NCBI GenBank assembly: GCA_035236585.1
Contig: CP141134.1
Location: 24,296,414 to 24,360,413, forward strand
Direction: 5' to 3'
DNA from: Warburgia ugandensis
Lineage: Eukaryota; Streptophyta; Magnoliopsida; Canellales; Canellaceae
Length of the DNA: 64,000 nt
This document shows, in pieces, positions 51,232 through 61,157 of this stretch. The notes beneath the pieces were generated by a model. It made no database searches. It was not told the DNA's origin and saw only the letters and a program-made list of their open reading frames with translations. The position numbers were made by a program, and so were the translations under genes. The first letter of the stretch is position 1, and each line of letters begins with the position of its first letter.

Positions 51232-51380
51232 TTGTGTGAGCATGAAGGTGACATCTGGGTTTTTGGAAAAATGAATTTCAAAGAAAAACTTTTCGCTGTT
51301 TTTGTATTTTAAAAATTTAGAGGCGCCATCTTTTGATATACAATGATGAAAAATCTTCATGAAAAACCCGGGGTGTCACA
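47778..51380 (+). mobile_element. Solo LTR carrying the ABCB29-like fragment, target duplication AAAAC
   Basis: 3603 bp, TGCAACAACCCC to GGGGTGTCACA, flanked by AAAAC at 47773-47777 and 51381-51385. It is a sister copy of the solo LTR at 3895-7029, about 470 bp longer mainly because of sequence at about 48070-48420 and 48710-48960 missing from the other copy. The shared ABCB29-like fragment is at 49164-49579. The (TA)n tract near the 3' end is at about 51198-51222. No internal region is present. Confidence 0.9.
49164..49579 (+). pseudogene. Captured, broken ABCB29-like fragment, second copy
   Basis: The best-preserved stretch is 49136-49423: ELGFFEGSGGVLAGDIAYR, RITAEAFDIADTLWALLNSI, VWMINPILSF and VIAYMGEKL, followed by LSVARLPAYLNEVL and KAYNELK blocks. 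The order matches the transmembrane domain of ABCB29 as I recall it, with the part between YLNEVL and KAYNELK absent. The residues are closer to the host consensus than those in the copy at 4788. It shares its boundaries with that copy, so capture happened once before both LTRs inserted. It is broken. Confidence 0.65.
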
Positions 51381-52600
51381 AAAACATTTTAGGTGTTAAG
51401 GTCAATTTAGAGGCCCAACTTGAATTGACCCTATAGGTTAAGGTTAGGTTGGCAATTTTTTGACTTATGACCCAAACTAGTTAGGGTGAGGGCTAGGTTC
51501 AAGATAAAAACATTAGGGTCAAAGTTAGGATTGACCAAAATTCTACTCAACCGATGCATTGCCATCCCTATACATAATCTACATGGGCTTCTCCTTTAGA
51601 TGATCTAATTTTTTTGTCATGTTCGACTTGATTTCATTTGTTTTCATACCTTCTTGATTGAAACATTTATCAAAAATATTATTATTTAAAAGCTTCTAGC
51701 ATGCCTATATAGGTTGTGTCATTCTATGCATCTGTTGTGAGCATTGTGATAAAGAACTATTTGGTTTTACTTTCCTAACAAATCTTTAGCTTGTCTCAAG
51801 AGAGAAAAGCTGCTATAGACAATAAAAATCGGCCACATGGTAGATTTATCTCTCAAATCCTCAAACAATGTGTCAATTGAAGCCGAATTGGAATCACTTT
51901 CACACATATGTTATACTTGTTGGCCCACATTGTCCTTCAATCATCAATCACATGCAAAACATCAAACATATAGCATCCATTATTATCAAGGAACATTAGC
52001 AGCTTTATCTAACATAAACGTAAATCAATAAGATCAACAAATGTATCACTTACTTCCATCGAGCGATGAAGTTTCTTCAAGCACTATGCATCTAATCACG
52101 ATTTCAAGGAACAAGAGAAAACACAAGATGATGAACTTACAAGTAATAGAGAAACCTTGCTAGGCCTTCTTGTTGACCTATCTTCAACTTAATTAGACCA
52201 AATCTACATAGATGGAAGGTAATACAAAAATATATAGAAGAAGGAGAAGCCATGTTTTCTTTCTTTTTGGCTTCCTTGGGAGTTAACACAATTACTTAGA
52301 AAAACTCAGAAAATCACCCCTAAAACACATCTCCAATATGAATGCTTAGTTGGCTTAACCTTAGAACCAAAAGTTCCTCGCATTACCTGGGAGATTTTTA
52401 CTTATATTACGAAGTAAACTTAAGTGATCAGGCCCACGAATAAACTCCACGGCAGCTTTAAGTATATCCTATCAGATCAAGTGGTCTGAACTGTCCAAAT
52501 CAAATATCTGGGTAATCAATCTAGGCAAGTGTTTGAGGACAGATAATTAATCTAATCTTGTGATTTAGTCGACCGCTATGACTAAACAAACAGAGCACTA
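51381..52600. other. No gene recognised
   Basis: AT-rich intergenic sequence. The ORF 51837-52031 has no known motif. 52440-52600 contains TCTGAACTGTCCAAATCAAA and GTCGACCGCTATGAC, which look like part of a dispersed repeat, but I cannot name it. Confidence 0.35.
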
Positions 52601-52945
52601 GTTCTAATGATGACTAAAAGAATAATTGAAGGGAGGAAAACCGACTAACTAACAAACATTTGATATTGGCACACAAACAGGTTGCAAGTAAAGCAAGATG
52701 TCGGAAGTTCCTCGACTCGGCTAAACTCGTCGAGTCCAACTCGTAGAGTTTGAAAAGTGTAAAACGGCATCGAATCGGTCGAGTTCCAGTTGCAAATCTG
52801 TTTTCTCTTTTGAGAACTCTCCATTGGCAATGAGAACCGCTGAGCTGTCAGAAAGTCTCTACATGCCAAATTCATTCTCTCAGACCATCTACAAGGTGGC
52901 AGCTTATCCCACGACTTGGAACTCTAGCCGTTGTCACGGACCATA
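52600..52945 (-). repeat. Diverged relative of the array unit's upstream segment
   Basis: It aligns in order with the array segment between the MDSP start and the CT tract: GGAGGAAAACCGACTAA, TTTGATATTGGCA, AAGTTCCTCGACTCGGC, TTGGCAATGAGAACCGCTGAG, and CAGCTTATCCCACGACTTGG. It is more diverged than any array unit. No cysteine-rich block follows on its left and no CT tract on its right, so it is an old outlying copy or part of the source locus. Confidence 0.55.
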
Positions 52946-55102
52946 CAATGGGTGAGCAGTACACCCAAAAGTATCTTCATCTAAAAATGCAATGCATCTA
53001 CTTTCTGGCTCTCAAATTGACAATTCAAAATGGAAGAAGGAACGCCCTTCATCTACATAAATCACAGCCCTACAGGTGGTGGCCCTCCTACCTATAGCAA
53101 AACCAAGATGTTAGACGATCTTGATCAAGGATAGTGGACTTAGATGAAGAGCTTGTATGCAGTGCAGTTGACACTCACTGAATCTTGGTGATTCATATTT
53201 TGGCCCAGATCTGAGACACTCAAAAATCAAAATATCATCTCACCGGATGATTTGAACCCTCTGATCAGATGAGTTACCAAGTACCCACAAAACATTTACA
53301 ACCGTCCATCTGAACTAGGAAATAATAATGGTCGCGATCATCTCATGTAGATAAGTCCTTCTTTCAAAGAGATGGTTAATGTGTTAACATGAGAGACCAG
53401 TCGACATATCACAATTTTAAAGAACGTTTGTGTTGCAGGAGAAAAGCTGCCGCTGACAAAAGATGCCTATATATTACTTGCAGAATACACAGTTTCAAAG
53501 AAAAACACGATTACAATGACTCTATTTCCAATTTAATGCTGTCACAGAAGAAAAAAAAACGGAAACTTGGATTTTGAGAATATAAAAGGAAACTTAGCCA
53601 TGTCTCTCTCACTTTCTTCTCCTTCACGCCTTCACCTTCATTGGCGTTTTGAGCTATTTTCACCTGAGAAACATAGCTTTCTGATAATCTCAAATGTCCA
53701 GAATCAATGGTTTGCTAGAGATGTGTCCTAAATGTTACATGAATGCCTTAGATGATCCTATCATTATATTTTGAATATTAATAAGGAAAAGTGCACTGAG
53801 TAGCTCGAGCCAGAAGTTCATTTTCTGGCGCCTACATGCATCTTGGCATGATTCAATCCGTTGATTGGTATGTACTATAAGCCCACCACTCAAAACGCAG
53901 GTCATTCCAGCCTAAAGGTAAACTGCATCCAAGCAAGGAGAAGCCCATTTCTTTCTGAATGTGGAGCATTTCCTTTCTCATTAATATATTTCTCGTTTGC
54001 TACCAGGAGAAAAAGAAAGGAAAAAGCATGATAATAGTCTTAGAAAAATGAGTTTTGCTAGTTCAGCAATGTGGACTACGGGATGCTTATACAAAGTCAC
54101 TAAGTACATTTCTTTTGTACCTTTTCCGACCATAAAGCTAAGATTAAAGTTCATATTTTTGGATGCAAGAATCATCCCAAAGTAAATGTTTTGCATTTGT
54201 AAGTTGCCAGTGTTGCTTTTTTATAGATGCAATAAGGATAAAACATTCTACCTATAAAGGAAGAAAAATAATAAGTTGGAAAGATACTCAAAGGCAGGAA
54301 AACAATAAGGAGAAAGTGGGAGAGGTACAAATCCACGTGACTTTTTTTTCTTGAGACTTGTGTTTTATTTCAACAATTTTCCTAGAACTGGTAAAAATAA
54401 AATAAAAAATCATGTCCCAAAAGAAGTGCGGCATGCCACTCATTGGTTTGTACTTGTTGCTTAAACAAGCAAATACCATGCTTGTTAATGTACTCATCAA
54501 GTAAATGAGTTTAGTGAGCTGATATTCCCGCACCAAGTTGGTACTAATGACACATCCTTTGATAGGGTTTTATGGTAAAAGTGCATCCGTGGTTCACTTT
54601 TCTGAGTAATTAATCAAGTTATTTATCTTAAGCATCTTGCTATAAATGATCCATATCCCAAAAATCACATATTTTAAACAATCTATGCATTGATTTTTTA
54701 ATTTTTTTTAGTACCATTAATTTTTCTATCATTGATCTTAGAACAAAAAAAGAAGAAGTAATAGTTCAATCATCCAATGTATGTGAATTTTGAGTCAAAC
54801 ATCATCTACTACAAAATAACGAAGAAAAATAGTTAAGAATATCATGAAAGTAAGGCCCTTATATAAAAGTATGGTGAGATTCCAAAAGAGGATGGGGCAT
54901 TAGTATCAAGGTCGTGGGAATATCAGCCCCGTATATCGTTTATTCATTCTGTGGGAGATTATATATTATCAAAGGAAGAAATCGTCTGTGCAAATTAAAA
55001 ATGGCATTTCTCTTTCTTAATTAGTCAACTAAAAAACTTACGTAGGAAAGAAGACGAAGGAGAAAACCATTTGGATAACAGACCATTCAGTATTCCTCGT
55101 CC
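52946..55102. other. No gene recognised
   Basis: Ordinary AT-rich intergenic sequence. The ORFs 53389-53577, 53981-54196 and 54288-54536 show no motif I know. It could include 3' flanking sequence of the minus-strand transporter pseudogene. Confidence 0.4.
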
Positions 55103-55480
55103 TCATCGACCTTGACAAACAGCAAGGTCCATTTTCCCTTCTCCTTTGTTGTTTATAGATATCTTCCAAAACCAGTGTTCTTCCCAAACCACATTTGTTA
55201 CCACATCGACGGGCACATGCCTGCCTATCTGTACAGGTAGTAAGAGCCTAACAAACAAGGCCATGATGGAGGGAGATGCCGCTGAGAAGAAAAGGACTGT
55301 AGCTAGATTTATTCGGCATACGATAGACATGAAGAACTGCCCTAAGACAAGGGAAAAGAGCATGTTAGATCTATATGTGAGGGCATAACACCCTGTATTT
55401 CTTAGAACAATCCACCCCACGGGGCCCCATAATTGTGGGTAGAAAAGGATCCATGCGGTAAATATCCATACCAGCAACAT
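55103..55480 (-). pseudogene. STP pseudogene, C-terminal exon
   Basis: 125 codons. LWGPVGWIV corresponds to the family's WSWGPLGWLVPSE; NMLFSLVLGQFFMSIVC to the NMLFTFVIAQ-FL-MLC helix; and VVWEEHWFWKISI to the family's conserved HWFW tail. About 15 residues of the PSEIFPLEIRS-AGQ loop are replaced by unrelated sequence. The frame is otherwise open to a stop about where STPs end. Confidence 0.78.
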
Positions 55481-56375
55481 ACTAATCCCTCAACTGCTTA
55501 CAGATGATGCTTCCAAGTGCAATCTACATCAGAGTTAGAACCAAAATTAGATAACAACCCAATCAATGATGGATATGGAGAATGAGAAAGAGAAAGTTAT
55601 AAGTTGTTGAATGAGGCGGATTTTATTTTTTTCCCTCATATCAGATCAAAAGAATTTAAATAAAAGAATTGCAGTGGAAACTAAGACACATGCAATCAGA
55701 TGAATATTGAAATCAAAAGAGAGGTACTCACAAAAATTTTAAATAAGTGAAACAATTTTCCTTGTCAATTAATCATGTAAAAATCTCTCTTTTTTTATTT
55801 TTAAAGGTAATACAAGTTTAAACCTCGTTACAAACCAAAGAAGTTCAACAAAGCATTATCGGAGAAACTGAGAATCATATCCTACTGTAGTGCACAATGC
55901 ACTTAACCATGGTTACATGCTTTCTTATTTACTTCTTTTAAGTAGAAAACATGTGTTTAATTTCTTCTACAAATTTTAAACATAAGTAGCTTAATTTGAG
56001 CAGTGCTTCTCATGTGCTAGCCAACCTCGTTGCAGTACAATGAGGCACGCTCAATTCTACATGCTGGATCTGAGCCATACTCGGTCCAGGTCATCACTTT
56101 GATGATTCTCACCTTGGATCTCCAATGGCTTGCAAACAGTACGAAATGGACCATCCTATTCCACATAATGTATCTTTGGCCGTAAAAAAGTTGTAGACAA
56201 TTGCCCATGAGATGAAAAACCCATTCCATTAGATGTCAAGGAATGATGTTTCCACCATGGGAGATCTTAACTGGGCGCTTCAGATAAATTGTAGGTGGAA
56301 CCTGCTCTGAAGATGCAACGTAAAAGCTCACCTGGGTAGCACCGTAAGGATGCAAACCCAAGACAGCCGGGGTGC

Positions 56376-56793
56376 CTAAATGATCAAGGGGCTAGAAAGT
56401 TCCTCACTCCGTATTCCATAATAATCTACAAGTGCCAATGACATATCGGTCTCAACCCCGGCCAACCGCAAGAGAACAGGTCCATAAAGCATTAGATTAC
56501 TGGGTCCTAAAATTTGATGGAAGAATTGCAATACAAGGGCGAGGATGGATGGAGGTAAGGCAGTGCCCACATCTTCTCTTACTACTGGAAGTTTGTCCTC
56601 CTCATCATTCATGCCGGAAATGAGACTGAGGGGCAACAGTAGGATAGCAAGAAGTAACACCATGGAATAAGGCTAGTCGCCAGCTACAAGGCTGTGTACA
56701 GAAGTTAACCATGTACGCAACAGCGGTTCCCAGCTGGTAAGGCATTTCGGAAGAACAATTTACTAAGTACCTCCAACATGAATTAACTCTCAC
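56376..56793 (-). pseudogene. STP pseudogene, middle block
   Basis: Reading minus, 56605-56793 gives YQLGTAVAYMVNFCTQ..SWRLALFHGV (family: FQL-I..G-L-AN..WGWRLSLGLA-VPA). After a frameshift, 56376-56663 continues with a LPLSLISGMNDEE stretch and LVLQFFHQILGPSNLMLYGP (family: PFFQQLTGINVIMFYAPVL). The QQLTG signature is degraded to HQILG. The frameshift and later stop show that it is not functional. Confidence 0.75.
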
Positions 56794-57056
56794 TATTTTT
56801 GTTTAGGAAAATTTCCGTAGTTTTACCTTATAGTTTTCATATAGTAGGGCATCTCCTTTAGAACGTCCCATGAAAGAGTTTAAACTTGCAATTTCGTTCC
56901 TCCATAGTCTATTACACGAACCCCTGTTAGAATTGAGGTTGAAAATGTGGCCATGCATCTTTTTTAGAATGGATTTTTCAAACATTTTAAGGACAAAATA
57001 CCTATTCTATCCCTATTAACATCTTAAAAAGATGCACGTAAAAGATTAATGGAATG

Positions 57057-57073
57057 GACTACATGGAATGAAA
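57057..57073 (+). repeat. Target-site duplication of the LINE, left copy
   Basis: GACTACATGGAATGAAA, identical to 60488-60504. Confidence 0.93.
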
Positions 57074-57762
57074 ACTCCACCAATGCCGGTCCCAAGCCTG
57101 GATAAAAAAGGAGGAGGGTCTTGCATCAGGTGCCAGCCGACAAGGGAGAAGTTGAAGATGATTCTATTATTTCTTTCTTGCAAATGAATACGCATTTGTA
57201 TATTAGTTTGTGAGAAAGAAATGAAAATCATCTCCAGCTTCTTAAAATATGGCCACCCTTACGTCAAGTAGCCAGTCGCAAGGGGGAAGTTGAATATAAT
57301 TCTATTATTTCTTTCTTACAAATGAATATGCATTTGTATATTAGTTTGTAAGGAAAAAATGAAAATCATCTCCCGCTTCTTAAAATATGGTCATCCTTGC
57401 GTCAGGTAGTCAGCCGACAAGGGTAAAGCTGAAGATGATTTTCATTAAAACTATGGCAACCCCAACATGATATGAATCGAAAACTGACATTCGCTCAAGC
57501 TAAGGTGTTCCCCATAAGCGACAAGCTGCATCGGATCCCGAGTACGGTAAAAAATGGGCAAGGGTTGCTAGGGTGTTCTCCCAAAAGCGACACGCTACAT
57601 CGGATCCTGGGTGTAGTGAAAAATGGGCAAGGGCTACTAGAACGTCCCCTCGGAAACAACGCACTGCATCAGAACTCAGGTGCAGTGAAAAGTAGACATG
57701 GGTTCATACCATGGAGATCGAGAAAGGCGATAGTAAATAAGGTATCTCCAGAACAAAAGATT

Positions 57763-58461
57763 CGCATCGCTACATGGAATATAGGGACACTGACAAGTAA
57801 GAGTTTGGAGTTAGTAGACACAATGAAACGTAGGAGAGTCAACATCACTTGTATCCAAGAAACCAAGTGGAAAAGGGCTAAAGCTAGAGAAATAGATGGG
57901 TATAAATTATAGTACGTAGGAAAAGAAAATAACATAAATGACATAGGAATAATAGTGGATAAGGAATTAAAGGATAAAGTTGTGGACGTTAAAAGAAACA
58001 GTGATAAAATCATAATAATAAAAATTATTCTAGGAGAGCAGATTATAAATATTATAAGTGCATATGCACCACGAGTAGGGTTACAAGATATAATCAAGAG
58101 ACAGTTTTGGAAAGATATGGAGGGAGTCATACAAGAAATTCCCAACACTAAGGGGATATTTATAGGAGCTGACTTAAATGACCATGTAAGAAAAGATAAG
58201 GAAGGATATGATAGAATACACAGAGTGTATGGTATAGGTGAACGAAACGAGATGGGGGAGAATATCCTCGATTTTGCTTTGTCATATAACCTATCCATTG
58301 CAAATACATTCTTTAAGAAGAGGGATGAACACTTAATAACCTTTAAAAGTGGACTTCATAAAAGCCAAATAGACTTTTTTCTACTTAGGAATAATGAACA
58401 ATCTATATGTAAGGATTGTAAGGTGATACCCGATAAGAGTTTAACCTCACACATAGGTTAA
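57763..58461 (+). pseudogene. LINE endonuclease domain (broken)
   Basis: The N-terminal part (ORF 57472-57912) carries IATWNIGTLT and ITCIQETKW (catalytic Asn and Glu regions) and stops after DGYKL. The next ORF (57955-58461) carries ISAYAPRVG, FIGADLNDHV (the GDLN-like motif) and THFKSG-like LITFKSGLHKSQIDFFLLRN. Together they cover the APE-type fold that nicks target DNA. The stop at about 57910 separates the two parts. Confidence 0.85.
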
Positions 58462-58910
58462 TGGATATGGATATTCATATCAAAAGATGGAGTAAAAGAA
58501 CTGAACTTAATACATATCTAAAAACTAAGTTGTAGAACTTAAAAGGAGAGAAAATAATCTCATTCAAAAATAAGTTGATGGTAGAAGGAAATTGGAACTA
58601 TGAAATAGAAGTAAATACCATGTAGACCAATATAGCTGAGTCCATTAAGAAAGTGGCAAAAGATGTCTTAGGAGTATCTAAAGGTAAAAGGCTATTAACA
58701 AAGGAAACATGGTGGTGGAATGAAACAGTGCAAAAAGCTATTAAAGAAAAATGAATGTATTTTAAAGTATGACAAAAGATTAAAAATAATGAAAACTATA
58801 AACAATATAAGAATGTTAAAAAATTTGCTAAGAGAATAGTAAGTGAGGCTAAACTTAAAGCATATGATGAGCTCTATAATAGACTAGGAACAAGAGAAGG
58901 TGAGAAAGAT

Positions 58911-59666
58911 ATGCTTAAACTTGCAAAAGTAAGAGAACAAAAGGGTAAGGACTTAGAGCATGTTAGGTGCATTAGAAGTGATGATCAAAGGGCATTAGTC
59001 AAAGATAATGAGATCAAACAAAGGTGGGAAATATACTTTCAAAAATTGTTAAATGACAATGGCCTTGAGAGTATAGGGATTGAAAATACTATAAATCTAA
59101 ATAACATTGGATATTATATATATGAACATAGGATTAGAATACCTAAAGTAAAAGAGGCCTTGAGAAAGATGAAATTAGGAAAGGGCATAGGGCCTGATGG
59201 TATACCAATAGAGGTTTGGAAGTATATGGGAGATATTGGGATAGTTTGGTTGACCAAGTTGTTTAACAAGATTATAAAATTAAAGAAAATGCCTAATGAG
59301 TGGAGAAAAAGCTTTATTGTACCAATCTATAAGAATAAAGGAGACATTCAAAACTATACTAATTATAGAGGGATCAAACTTATGAGCCACACCATGAAAC
59401 TTTTTGAAAGAGTAATTGAGAAAAGGCTACGACATGAAACAAGTGTATTGGAGATTCAGATTGGTTTCATGCCTGGGAGGTCTAAAGGGGTTTCTCAGGG
59501 GTATATAGACATAATTAAATATATGTATGAGGAAGCGATAACAAATGTTAAGACCACTAGTGGCGTGATTGGTGATTTTTCTGTCACTATCAGATTGCAC
59601 CAAGGATCGGCATTGAGTCCATACCTTTTCACATTAGTTATGGATGAGTTAACAAAACATTTGTAG
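58911..59666 (+). pseudogene. LINE reverse transcriptase (broken, internal deletion)
   Basis: 251 codons with GPDGIPIEVWKYMGD, WRKSFIVPIYKNKGD, NYRGIKLMSHTMKLFERVI, IGFMPGRS, then SQGYIDIIKYMYEEA and RLHQGSALSPYLF. Between MPGRS and SQGYI about 45 residues usual for the family are missing, including the FIDLEKAYD segment with the first catalytic Asp; the truncated LINE at 43911 still has it (FIDLEKAYH). The stop after MDELTKHL is followed by the second catalytic motif as FVDD (about 59690). Confidence 0.85.
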
Positions 59667-60112
59667 GAGGAGATTCCCTAGTGCATGCTATTTGTAGACG
59701 ATATAGTCCTACTTGATGAGACAAGGGAGAGTGTAAACATAAAGCTAGAGTTATGGAGAGAAGCATTAGAATTTGAAGGATTTAAAATTAGCTGAACTAA
59801 GACAGAATATATGGAATGTAATTTTAGTAAGGAGAGTAGGAGTGGAACATTAGTTAAGATTGATAACCAAGAGGTCCCTGTGAAAGACCACTTTTGATAC
59901 TTAGGATCATTGATTCATGAGAGTAGAGAGATTGAAAGGAAAGTTACCTAGAGAATCTAAGCGGGTTGGAACAAATGGAGATGTGCATCGGGTGTTTTAT
60001 GTGATCGGCGGTGCCACTCAAACTAAAAGGAAAATTCTATAGGATGGCTATAAGGCCAGCCATGCTCTATAGATCAGAGTGTTAGGCAGCTAAGGAACAT
60101 CATACTCATAGG

Positions 60113-60454
60113 ATGAGCGTCGCAAAAATGAGGATGTTGAGATGGATGAGTGGTAAGACAAGAAAGGATAGAATTAAAAATGAAAATATTAGAGAAAATT
60201 TAGGGGGAGCACTAATAGATAACAAGATGAGGGAGATTAGACTTAGATGGTTTGGACATGTTCAAAGGAGACCAACAACGGCACCAGTTAGGAGTGAGGC
60301 AATACAAGTAGAATGTTCTAAAAGGATAAGGGGAAGGCCCAAAAGAACGTGGATAGAAGTGGTGAGGAAAGATTTAAAAACTTTGGGACTAAATGAAGCC
60401 ATAGTATTTAATAGAGTGGAATGGAGGAATAAGATTCATGTGGCCAACCCCTAA
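60113..60454 (+). pseudogene. LINE C-terminal region
   Basis: 113 codons with MRMLRWMSGKTRKDRI, EIRLRWFGHVQRRP and RGRPKRTWIEVVRKDL, conserved in the C-terminus of plant RTE-type LINE proteins. The family stop follows VANP at about 60452. Confidence 0.8.
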
Positions 60455-60487
60455 TTGGGATAAGGTCTTGATGATGATAATGATGAT

Positions 60488-60504
60488 GACTACATGGAAT
60501 GAAA
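60488..60504 (+). repeat. Target-site duplication of the LINE, right copy
   Basis: GACTACATGGAATGAAA, identical to 57057-57073. Confidence 0.93.
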
Positions 60505-60727
60505 TTGCAAGTTTCAGCCCTTTCATGCAATATTTTAAAAGACAAGCCATCCTCTGGTATAAAAAGACAACTAATGGGCATTAGTACAAAAATTTTCTTT
60601 TTCTTTTTTTCTTTTTGTTAAACAATTGTCACTGTCTTTGCTCATCTAATGATTTATGCACAATAATAATAAAACTTTTTATCACCTATTCATCTCCGTA
60701 CACTAACAAGTTTTAGAAGAGAGCACA

Positions 60728-60925
60728 TCACCAGAGTAACCAATCCAACACCAAAACCTTTAACAATCCCCAGCGCGGCAACATGGCAACGTGTTCTGCT
60801 AGTCCACTTATAATTCCTTTAGCAATGAAAAGAAAAGAAGCCAAAGCCACCGTGACCGTTGAGTCATATATGAAGGATGCCCTTGTGATCAAGGATCTTG
60901 CCGCTGGGGCTTCTAAGTACAATGA
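60728..60925 (-). pseudogene. STP pseudogene, helix 2-3 block
   Basis: LASFLFIAKGIISGLAEHVAML corresponds to the GGV-F--GA-INGAA-NVAML helix. Just after it the frame shifts by one, and the neighbouring frame gives LGIVKGFGVGLVTLV, matching the family's GRILLGFGVGFANQ. This single frameshift alone would inactivate the gene. Confidence 0.7.
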
Positions 60926-60984
60926 AGTGAAGAATTGAAGATAAGGGTTGTCATACTTGAGCTAAATACTCAGCAGCATCATAT

Positions 60985-61035
60985 GGGAAGAATTTTTCCA
61001 AGAAATCTCCATGGCTATCACTCCACCCATAGCAG
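60985..61035 (-). pseudogene. STP pseudogene, N-terminal block
   Basis: GGVIAM followed, after a one-base shift, by DFLEKFFP corresponds to GGVTSMDDFLEKFFP, a hallmark just after helix 1. The preceding FGYDIGISGG part is largely deleted. It is too short for the length track but fits the gene order. Confidence 0.6.
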
Positions 61036-61157
61036 AAACCATAAAGTACTCAATATACACAAGGTGGGAATGGAGGGTATTCACCTTCGTACATGCACAA
61101 TAGTAATAAACAATGTTGTTTGTTAACAAAAACACCTAAAAATCTGTCATAGTAGGC

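Larger units (their letters stand above)
57074..60487 (+). mobile_element. RTE-type LINE, near full length, inactive
   Basis: 3414 bp between perfect 17-bp target duplications. In order: a 5' region with two sets of short tandem repeats (57110-57440 and 57505-57700), an APE-type endonuclease (57760-58461), reverse transcriptase (58911-about 59760), a C-terminal region (60113-60454) and a 3' end of ATGATGATAATGATGATG, the short-repeat tail typical of RTE elements. Insertion is in the transporter pseudogene intron. Several stops and frameshifts, plus loss of part of the RT, make it inactive. The perfect target duplication suggests moderate age. Confidence 0.92.
55103..61010 (-). pseudogene. Sugar transport protein (STP/hexose carrier) pseudogene, with a LINE in an intron
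   Basis: Four blocks in correct order on the minus strand match STP-type H+/hexose symporters (12-helix MFS plasma membrane proteins): N-terminal GGVIAM..FLEKFFP (about 60985-61035), a helix 2-3 region (60728-60925), a middle region (56376-56793) and the C-terminal exon (55103-55480). Usual length is about 510 residues; much is missing or unrecognisable, including the PESPR and R-x-G-R-R type loops. Frameshifts are visible in the first three blocks, and the C-terminal exon lacks the PSEIFPLEIRS loop. The 3.4-kb LINE sits between the second and third blocks. Family-level call by eye. Confidence 0.75.

Noticed and set aside
55146-55388. An 80-codon plus-strand ORF
   Set aside because: It is antisense to the transporter C-terminal exon, which carries the family motifs.
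57669-58298. A 209-codon minus-strand ORF, the longest on that strand in this region
   Set aside because: It is exactly antisense to the LINE endonuclease, which has clear motifs on the plus strand.
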